Below are positions 32,648-38,637 of a stretch of 38,637 nucleotides of DNA, in pieces. How positions within the stretch are numbered: position 1 is the stretch's first letter; each line of letters begins with the position of its first letter. Below the pieces are notes generated by a model that was given only the letters and a program-made list of their open reading frames with translations, did not search any database and was not told where the DNA came from. Source of the stretch: CAYLMG01 sp964464635 (lineage in GTDB: Bacteria > Planctomycetota > Phycisphaerae > Sedimentisphaerales > Anaerobacaceae); NCBI GenBank assembly GCA_964464635.1, contig CAYXGT010000016.1, positions 1 through 38,637 of the forward strand, in the 5' to 3' direction. The translations under genes were made by a program, and so were the position numbers.

Positions 32648-34366
32648 ATGAAAAACAAAACCGGCGCAAAATGTTTACCGGAAAACAAAAAACCATCTCC
32701 TAATATTCCTGTAATCGGAGTTTTTGCGCCCTGTGACCCGAGGATTGACCAGACAAGCCGAAAACGTGCCAGGAATATAATCAAAATAGTAGCAGATACA
32801 ATAAGCGGACAGGTTATACTGCCGGATAAAACGCCTGTACCGGTTGTTTACTCGAATATATTAGTGGACAGCGAAAAACAGGCCGATATAGCAGCCCAGC
32901 AGTTCAGAAATGCCGGCGTTAATATCATTGTGTGCATTCCGGATACATGGGCCTTTCCCCAGTTGACCACGATATCACTGATTCAGCAGTTTCCTAAAGA
33001 GACTCCCTTAAATATAACCTGCGGTAACAGCGGGCCTAAACCCGGAGTAGTATATGCGCATGCAGCCAGCGGTGCGATTAGTCAATACGGCAGGCTTGTC
33101 ACTCTTAACGTAGGCAACTGGCCCGATACCGGGATGAGCCCGAAGATGAGCCCGGCCACGGAAAAAGCTCTTATTGACTGGTGTTATGCCGCGGTCACCG
33201 CGGTTGCTCTCCGAGGAAGGCGTGTAATGATTTTCGGCCATGACTCAATGGGTATGGAGACGGCATTGATGCATGTGCTTTCGACAAGAAATATATTCGG
33301 TATAGAAATCACCCGTCTCGATATGAAGCTGCTGGTCGATATGCTGCAAAAAGGCGCGTATAATAAAAAAGAATTAAAAGAGTTGAGAGGATGGATTAAT
33401 AAGCTTATCGGAAAACGGCTTGAGCTGAAAACAGATGCAGACAGTGCACGGTTTAACCAAAGTCTGGCTATGTATCTGATTAACAGGGACCTGATAAAAG
33501 AGCTGAATGCCGTCGGCGGCGGTTTTATGAGTCAGCTCGAGTGGGGAAGTGACCTGAGGGGATTGCCCCTGCCGGTAGCTGATACAATGGAATCGCTTTT
33601 TAACAGCACGTTTGACCACAATGGCACAAAGGCCCCGCTGCCTTATGCCACAGAGGCAGATATGCAGGGACTGTTAACGATGCTATTCTTCACTTATTTG
33701 AGCGGCGGTAACCCGCCTTTATTTATGGATTTCAGAAAAGCCTGGGAAGCATGGGAGATTAAGGCTCTTGCAAAAAAGCTCGGTATCAAGCTGCCTGCCA
33801 AAGCAGATTATGTTCAAAAAGGACTTGTTGACGGAAATAATTCCGGAAGCGCCGCTTTCGACTGGGCGGCAAAGCCGGGAACGAATGTCAGCGGTATAAT
33901 GAAAAATATCATAATGCCTTTGGCCGACGAGCATTACTTTCCGGGCGGCGGCAATAGTGTTACCTTTGTCACGCCAGCAGGTATTAAAGGTATCGCAGGG
34001 CGAATGGCCTACAGCAGCCTCACGAATAAATTCAGCTTGTTCTGGGACGAGGCGGCAACGACCTCGGTACCAAAAAAACTGGAAAAGGCTATGTGCAACC
34101 TGACAAACTGGAATTGGCCTCACACTTTTGTTGTACCGAAATATGCCAGTATGGTTGAGTACAAACAATACGCACCGGCGAATCATTTTCATATGACATG
34201 GAATCTGCCGGCTGCCCGGCTGCAGCACTGGATGGATTTGACCGGCGTATTGAGCATTACCCCGTGGTCTGCAAGACCTGCTTTTATTGAAGGAGTGGAC
34301 CGGCCTAAGCCGCTGGTATATCTACTCAACGGAGGTGAAGATATTTATAAAAACAGCATCCGATAA
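32648..34366 (+). CDS. L-fucose isomerase family protein
   Basis: 572 residues. The three-domain FucI layout is visible: an N-terminal Rossmann-like part (IPVIGVFAPCDPRIDQTSR), the middle part with MIFGHDSMGMETALM, and the C-terminal catalytic part FNSTFDHNGTKAPLPYATEADMQGL, whose Glu and Asp match the metal ligands in E. coli FucI (TENDSLNG). A late His in YAPANHFHMTWN matches the third ligand. It converts aldoses such as L-fucose or D-arabinose to ketoses, but the exact sugar is not determined. ATG 32648 has GGAG 6 bp upstream; the longer frame from 32588 lacks an RBS. No fuculokinase or aldolase is in the window. Confidence 0.85.
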   Translation: MKNKTGAKCLPENKKPSPNIPVIGVFAPCDPRIDQTSRKRARNIIKIVADTISGQVILPDKTPVPVVYSNILVDSEKQADIAAQQFRNAGVNIIVCIPDTWAFPQLTTISLIQQFPKETPLNITCGNSGPKPGVVYAHAASGAISQYGRLVTLNVGNWPDTGMSPKMSPATEKALIDWCYAAVTAVALRGRRVMIFGHDSMGMETALMHVLSTRNIFGIEITRLDMKLLVDMLQKGAYNKKELKELRGWINKLIGKRLELKTDADSARFNQSLAMYLINRDLIKELNAVGGGFMSQLEWGSDLRGLPLPVADTMESLFNSTFDHNGTKAPLPYATEADMQGLLTMLFFTYLSGGNPPLFMDFRKAWEAWEIKALAKKLGIKLPAKADYVQKGLVDGNNSGSAAFDWAAKPGTNVSGIMKNIIMPLADEHYFPGGGNSVTFVTPAGIKGIAGRMAYSSLTNKFSLFWDEAATTSVPKKLEKAMCNLTNWNWPHTFVVPKYASMVEYKQYAPANHFHMTWNLPAARLQHWMDLTGVLSITPWSARPAFIEGVDRPKPLVYLLNGGEDIYKNSIR

Positions 34367-34405
34367 AGAGTTCCCTGAATTTTAAATCGAGGCAAGGAAT
34401 TTTTT

Positions 34406-35410
34406 GTGAGATACAAATTTGTGAAAAAGAGCAACTGGCTTGTATTTTTTGTCCTTATAGCATCCGCTTTTTTATTTGTAAGCGGAGTCATTAAAAAAAT
34501 ATCACATTTGAAACAGGGCATTGCCCGTGAAAAAGTAATTGCGGTAATCCCCAAGGGCACGGCTTCGATGTGGTGGGAGGTCGTCCATAAGGGCGCCGAA
34601 GCGGCCGGTACCGAGTTTGGCTATAAAATTACCTGGAACGGGCCCGAACAGGAAACCGACCGCGAAAAACAAATTCAGGCGGTTGAAGATGCGATTGTTC
34701 AAAAGGTTCGCGGCATTGTTCTTGGGCCGAACGATGAAAAAGCCCTGGTTCGCCCCGTAAAGAAAATAAAAGCAGCAGGCATCTCATGTGTGATAATCGA
34801 TTCTGCGGTAGATGCCGACCCATCTGATTATATTTGTTTTGTCGCAACGGACAATTTCCTGGGCGGAGTACAGGCGGCACGCCGTCTTGGTAAAGTATTA
34901 AACGGCAGAGGAAGCGTCATACTCACCAAATTTGTTCAGAACTCTGCCTCTACGGATAATCGGGCCGAAGGTTTTAAGGCAACACTTGAAAAGGAATTCC
35001 CAAATATCAAAATCGTCGCGGAGCAATATACCCTCGGAACTGTTGAAGATGCACGCCAAAAAACCGTTGATATGCTCACGAGAAACAAAGATGTCGTCGG
35101 GCTTTTTGCAGTTAACCAGCCAAGCTCGGTAGGAGCATACAAGGCGATTCAGAACCAGTCGCTTTGCGGCAAAGTTAAGATGGTCGGCTTCGATTCGGAC
35201 CCTATTCTGCTGGAAGGTGTCGAGAAAAACTTTGTCGAAGCCCTGATTGTTCAGAATCCCTTCGAGATAGGTTATCAGGGCGTAAAGACAATGGTCGAAT
35301 CATTAGAAGGCAGGGAAATGCCAAAAACGAAACCTATTCCAAGTATGATAGTAGATACGAATAACCTCGAACAGATGAAGGAACAATTTCCCGCGGCGCT
35401 GGGGCTGTAA
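34406..35410 (+). CDS. ABC sugar-binding protein (ribose/LacI-type periplasmic binding fold)
   Basis: 334 residues. The N-terminal hydrophobic segment NWLVFFVLIASAFLFVSGVI acts as signal or membrane anchor; no lipobox cysteine is present. The binding domain has EKVIAVIPKGTASMWWEVVHKG, DAIVQKVRGIVLGPNDEKAL and VGFDSDPILLEGVEKNFVEALIVQNPFEIGYQGV, typical of Peripla_BP_4 proteins that deliver pentoses or hexoses. The start codon is GTG 34406 with AAGGA 7 bp upstream. It is 1 bp before the ATPase gene, so the ABC set is tightly coupled. Confidence 0.9.
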   Translation: MRYKFVKKSNWLVFFVLIASAFLFVSGVIKKISHLKQGIAREKVIAVIPKGTASMWWEVVHKGAEAAGTEFGYKITWNGPEQETDREKQIQAVEDAIVQKVRGIVLGPNDEKALVRPVKKIKAAGISCVIIDSAVDADPSDYICFVATDNFLGGVQAARRLGKVLNGRGSVILTKFVQNSASTDNRAEGFKATLEKEFPNIKIVAEQYTLGTVEDARQKTVDMLTRNKDVVGLFAVNQPSSVGAYKAIQNQSLCGKVKMVGFDSDPILLEGVEKNFVEALIVQNPFEIGYQGVKTMVESLEGREMPKTKPIPSMIVDTNNLEQMKEQFPAALGL

Positions 35411-35411
35411 A

Positions 35412-36911
35412 ATGTCTGAAAACCACAGCTATCTCAGGATGGAACAAATAACAAAAACCTTCGGGCCGGTTACAGCCCTTAAAGATGTAACATTCAGCGC
35501 TCAACCCGGACAGGTTCACGCATTGTGCGGTGAAAACGGCGCCGGAAAATCCACGCTGATGAAAGTTCTTGCCGGCGTCTATAGACCTGATAACGGCAGG
35601 ATTTTTATCGATGAAAAAGAAATAAGTTTCACACATCCCGGCCAAGCGCTGGAGGCAGGAATATCGATTCTTTATCAGGAGCTGGATCTGGCTGAAGACC
35701 TGACGGTTTATGAAAATATTTTTCTGGGCAGGGAAATCAAGATCTCGATTCCATTTGTCATCGACCGGAAAGCAATGATTGCACAAACGCAAAAGCTCTG
35801 CAAACAATACGGATTCGATATCGACCCGATGGCTCAAATTCGTCATCTCACAACCGGTCAGTGTCAAATTGTGGAGCTGCTAAAAGCCCTTATGCGCAAA
35901 GCAAAAATAATTGTAATGGATGAACCTACGTCCAGCCTTTCGGAAAGGGAGTCAAAGCGTTTGTTTGAAATCATCCGGGAGTTGAGACGAAAGAATCTTA
36001 CGATTATTTACATCTCTCATCGTATGGAAGAAGTGAAACTTCTTGCCGACCAAATCAGTGTTCTACGTGACGGCGAAACCGTTGGAAGCGGGCCGTCATC
36101 CGAGATGGACATTCAAAAAGTTATCAGGCTGATGGTCGGTCGAGAGCTTAATGAATATTATCCGCCAAGGGAGCCTAAAATCGGTTCGGTCTTTTTTGAA
36201 GCGGAGAAGCTGGCCAGCGAGGAAGGCATAAGCGATATTACTTTTGACGTTCGCCGTGGAGAAATTGTCGGTATGGCCGGCCTTGTGGGAGCAGGCAGAA
36301 CGGAAGTTGCGCGAGCGATTTTCGGTATTAAACCATTGACGGCCGGTTCAATCAAAATCAACGGTAAGACCATCAAAATCAAAAAACCTTCGGATGCCGT
36401 TAGAAACAGGATTGCCTTTTTAACAGAAGACCGCAAACGCTCAGGCCTTTGTCTAAATCTGCCCTGCAGCTGGAATATGACTCTTCCGAATTATCGTACA
36501 ATCGGAATGAAAACACTATTAAATTTGCGAAAAGAAGAACAGCTTTGTCAAACCTATGGAGAAAAGGTCTCGGTTAGATGGACAAGGCCCGGCTCACCTG
36601 CAAACTCACTGTCAGGCGGGAACCAGCAAAAACTTCTTATAGGAAGATGGCTTATGGCTGACTCTGATTTTATTATCTTCGACGAGCCAACACGAGGAAT
36701 CGATATCGGCGCCAAAAAAGAAGTTTTTATTCTTCTCAACGAGCTGGCAGCCGAGGGAAAAGCGATACTGATTATATCTTCTGAATTGCAGGAATTATTT
36801 GGAATCTGCGACCGTATTCTTGTTATGAGGCGGGGCAAAATTGCAGGTAACCTGGAAACTACTGAAACCACACAGGAAGAAATTATGCATTTAGCCGCAG
36901 TGGAGAAATAA
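35412..36911 (+). CDS. Sugar ABC transporter ATPase (RbsA/MglA type, two domains)
   Basis: 499 residues with two fused nucleotide-binding domains. The first has Walker A GENGAGKSTLMK, signature-like LTTGQCQIVELLKAL and Walker B IIVMDEPTSSLSE. The second has a degenerate Walker A GLVGAGRTEVAR, signature SLSGGNQQKLLIGR and Walker B FIIFDEPTRGIDIGAKKE. This asymmetry is standard for carbohydrate-uptake ATPases of the RbsA/MglA group, which energise import with a homodimeric permease. It overlaps no neighbour, with 1 bp before and 1 bp after. Confidence 0.95.
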   Translation: MSENHSYLRMEQITKTFGPVTALKDVTFSAQPGQVHALCGENGAGKSTLMKVLAGVYRPDNGRIFIDEKEISFTHPGQALEAGISILYQELDLAEDLTVYENIFLGREIKISIPFVIDRKAMIAQTQKLCKQYGFDIDPMAQIRHLTTGQCQIVELLKALMRKAKIIVMDEPTSSLSERESKRLFEIIRELRRKNLTIIYISHRMEEVKLLADQISVLRDGETVGSGPSSEMDIQKVIRLMVGRELNEYYPPREPKIGSVFFEAEKLASEEGISDITFDVRRGEIVGMAGLVGAGRTEVARAIFGIKPLTAGSIKINGKTIKIKKPSDAVRNRIAFLTEDRKRSGLCLNLPCSWNMTLPNYRTIGMKTLLNLRKEEQLCQTYGEKVSVRWTRPGSPANSLSGGNQQKLLIGRWLMADSDFIIFDEPTRGIDIGAKKEVFILLNELAAEGKAILIISSELQELFGICDRILVMRRGKIAGNLETTETTQEEIMHLAAVEK

Positions 36912-36912
36912 T

Positions 36913-37893
36913 ATGAATCGATTTGCAAAACAGATACTGCCGTTTTGTTCGTTAATCTTTATCATCTCGTTGTGGACGTTTCTGGAGCCGGACAATTTTT
37001 TAACGACACAAAATTTAATGAATGTTTTAAGACGCTCTTCAATAAACGGCATCATCGCTGCGGGTATGACGTATGTGATTATCACATCCGGGATAGACCT
37101 TTCGGTAGGTTCGATGCTTGCGATGTGCGGAATGATAGGTTCGGTTGCAATGCTTAAATTCAGCGGAGCATCCTGGGCGCAGATTACAGGCGGCAGCTAC
37201 GTGGAGCTTGGCACAGCGGCGATGATTATGGGGACGCTGGCAGGGATTGCCGCCGGGGCCGTTTGCGGGTTTGGAAACGGAATGCTTATCACGCGATTAA
37301 AGCTTGCACCGTTTATTGTTACCCTCGGAACAATGAGCATTTTCAGGGGTGCTTCTTATCTTATGAACGACGGAAAGCCTTTTGCGGTTTCCGATTATGC
37401 CTGGCTCGACATAGGCACAATAACAGCAATACCGTCCTCGGTTGTTTTGCTTATATTAATATTGGCTCTCGCAGGTTTTATTCTCAAATACACACCATTC
37501 GGCCGTTATGTTTATGCTATCGGCTCGAATGTGGAAACGGCTTTTCACACAGGTATCAATGTCAAGAATTCCATAGTAATTGTCTATACGATGATTGGCG
37601 CTTTTGTCGGTATGGCTGCGATGATAACAACCAGCCGGGCAAGTTCTGCTCAGCCGTCAGCCGGACTGGCGCTGGAACTGGATATTATAGCTGCGGTAAT
37701 AATCGGAGGCTGTTCACCGGCCGGCGGAAAAGGAACCATGATTGGAACTATCATAGGGACACTTTTAATAAGTTTTTTGCGGAACGGCCTGACCTTGATG
37801 GACATCTCAACAAATGTACAGCTTGTAGTGATTGGAGCAATAATAGTGCTGGCAGTGGCCGCCGACCAGATTGCGACAAAACGTGAAGTATAG
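36913..37893 (+). CDS. Sugar ABC transporter permease (RbsC type)
   Basis: 326 residues with about 8-10 membrane helices. Family motifs: GMTYVIITSGIDLSVGSMLAM near the N-terminus, LAPFIVTLGTMSIFRGASY, and the coupling-helix region GRYVYAIGSNVETAFHTGI, then AAVIIGGCSPAGGKGTMIGT. It completes the ABC importer with the two preceding genes and ends the operon. No terminator is obvious in the following 350 bp. Confidence 0.95.
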   Translation: MNRFAKQILPFCSLIFIISLWTFLEPDNFLTTQNLMNVLRRSSINGIIAAGMTYVIITSGIDLSVGSMLAMCGMIGSVAMLKFSGASWAQITGGSYVELGTAAMIMGTLAGIAAGAVCGFGNGMLITRLKLAPFIVTLGTMSIFRGASYLMNDGKPFAVSDYAWLDIGTITAIPSSVVLLILILALAGFILKYTPFGRYVYAIGSNVETAFHTGINVKNSIVIVYTMIGAFVGMAAMITTSRASSAQPSAGLALELDIIAAVIIGGCSPAGGKGTMIGTIIGTLLISFLRNGLTLMDISTNVQLVVIGAIIVLAVAADQIATKREV

Positions 37894-38253
37894 ATAAAAC
37901 TAAAGTTTCTCGCCTAACTCAATGCCTCAACCTATGCCACACCTTTTGGCATCTAATTCCTTTCCTATCAATTCTACCATAGCCTGTCCTTTTATGGCTG
38001 ACGTGTAGATTATCTAACAATACCCTTCATATTTTGCTACAGTGACATCTGCGCATAAAAATGGGACAGGCCTAACTATCTGTCCCTACGTAACTTACAA
38101 ATAGCGGGGGCATCATATGGGGAACTGGAGATACTTTATATGAGCTACGTATTTGTCAAATCAAGCCCTAAAAGAGTGGCGGATTTGTCGGTCATTAGAA
38201 CACCCCAAAAGTCATAAGTCTTTTTCGTAAAAACTGTTAGCCGTCAGCAGAAG
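37894..38253. other. 360-bp spacer without a gene
   Basis: No ORF over about 25 codons with a ribosome-binding site is seen. The only structure is GGGACAG / CTGTCCC at 38063-38086, described separately. The rest looks like eroded sequence at the edge of an insertion sequence. Confidence 0.6.
38062..38087. repeat. Inverted GGGACAG / CTGTCCC with 10-bp spacer, possible relic IS ends
   Basis: TGGGACAGG here matches TGGGACAGG at 38254-38262, the presumed left end of the neighbouring IS. Here it faces its own inverse complement, as if both ends of a collapsed IS copy were brought together. Confidence 0.4.
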
Positions 38254-38293
38254 TGGGACAGGTTAAAGACTTAGTTTAGGGGAGACATCAAGC

Positions 38294-38315
38294 TATTTCC
38301 AGCATGCTGGAAATA
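38294..38315. repeat. Perfect 22-bp palindrome (TATTTCCAGC / GCTGGAAATA around AT)
   Basis: Two exact 10-bp arms around a central AT, upstream of the transposase gene. It could block transcription from outside or bind a dimeric protein. Confidence 0.65.
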
Positions 38316-38332
38316 CCTTGAAAAATCGATTT

Positions 38333-38375
38333 CAGCTCCCATCATCGGGATTCTTTGTTCCCGGAAAGGAGCTGT
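38333..38375 (+). promoter_or_regulatory. Hairpin sequestering the transposase ribosome-binding site
   Basis: CAGCTCC (38333-38339) is complementary to GGAGCTG (38369-38375), which contains the orfA Shine-Dalgarno. Inside lies a second stem CGGGA / TCCCG with an 8-nt loop. RNA entering from an outside promoter would fold and mask the RBS, a known way for IS elements to avoid activation by readthrough. Confidence 0.6.
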
Positions 38376-38380
38376 AAAAA

Positions 38381-38637
38381 TGAAAGAACCCAAAGATGTA
38401 ATAAAACAAATCAAAAAGGCAACTCGCAGAAAATTCTCTGCTGATGACAAGATACGGATAGTCCTCGAAGGACTTCGAGGCGAAACCTCCATATCCGAGA
38501 TTTGCAGACGTGAAGGCATAGCTGCTTCGGTTTACTACAAATGGTCCAAATCATTTCTCGAAGCCGGCAAGAATGGTCTCACCAGGGCAGTAATCCGTGA
38601 TGCAACCAGTGATGAAGCGCGGGGTCTTAAGCAGGAA
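38381..38637 (+). CDS. IS3-family transposase OrfA, partial (3' end beyond window)
   Basis: The open frame of 85 codons continues past the window end. It reads MKEPKDVIKQIKKATRRKFS, then ADDKIRIVLEGLRGETSISE and ICRREGIAASVYYKWSKSFL. This is the helix-turn-helix N-terminal protein (HTH_Tnp_1 type) that binds IS ends and is normally followed by an OrfB with the DDE catalytic domain. AGGAG lies 8 bp before the ATG but can be hidden in a hairpin. Confidence 0.85.

Larger units (their letters stand above)
38254..38637 (+). mobile_element. IS3-type insertion sequence, left part (cut by window end)
   Basis: Presumed left end TGGGACAGGTTAAAG, then a 5' region with a palindrome and an RBS hairpin, then orfA running off the window. 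The exact end and inverted repeat cannot be confirmed without the right side. Confidence 0.6.

Noticed and set aside
38271..38519. Leftward 82-codon ORF at the window end
   Set aside because: It is antisense to a well-supported transposase OrfA with a good RBS.

Overview
The window looks like chromosomal DNA of an anaerobic, peptide- and sugar-using bacterium, most likely a planctomycete of the Phycisphaerae type. This is inferred from a mid-GC genome with degenerate word-like intergenic repeats, two OPT transporters beside peptidases, a probable (Re)-citrate synthase, and a recombinase style common in planctomycetes. No rRNA or marker gene is present, so the taxonomic call is tentative.

Layout. 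1-6504 is housekeeping: prfB with its programmed +1 frameshift, a leucyl aminopeptidase, folE, a tandem-domain pyruvoyl-tetrahydropterin synthase, a 0.7-kb intergenic repeat patch, and a (Re)-citrate synthase / isopropylmalate synthase family gene.

6610-16192 is a 9.54-kb integrated element in a tRNA-Leu(UAA) gene, bounded by 45-bp direct repeats. It carries a rightward tyrosine integrase and a long leftward block: excisionase-like HTH, short tape-measure protein, probable virion protein, HK97-type major capsid protein, P27 terminase small subunit, small unknown genes, a sigma-like HTH protein, a second intact tyrosine recombinase and an HTH replication initiator. Four palindromic iterons and an AT-rich triple repeat lie inside the initiator gene, so the origin appears to be embedded there. 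There is no large terminase, portal, protease, connector or baseplate gene, which fits a capsid-forming phage satellite or a strongly reduced prophage. This is the most interesting system here.

16370-28118 is a peptide-utilisation cluster. A lipoprotein M2-like metallopeptidase and an OPT transporter run rightward. They converge on a leftward operon of a POT transporter, an S9 peptidase, a C1B (bleomycin-hydrolase-like) peptidase, a second OPT transporter and a small membrane protein. The POT protein carries a discoidin-like domain, interrupted by a coiled coil, between TM9 and TM10. The S9 gene carries an in-frame 57-bp GC-rich insertion.

28432-37893 is sugar metabolism: L-arabinose isomerase, then an aldo/keto reductase, a zinc alcohol dehydrogenase, an L-fucose-isomerase-family protein and a complete ribose-type ABC importer. 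Between araA and this operon lie a strong bidirectional terminator, an odd 160-nt tRNA-like gene on the minus strand with an insert in the anticodon region, and a possible pseudoknot leader. The window ends in the first gene of an IS3-type insertion sequence whose ribosome-binding site can be folded into a hairpin.
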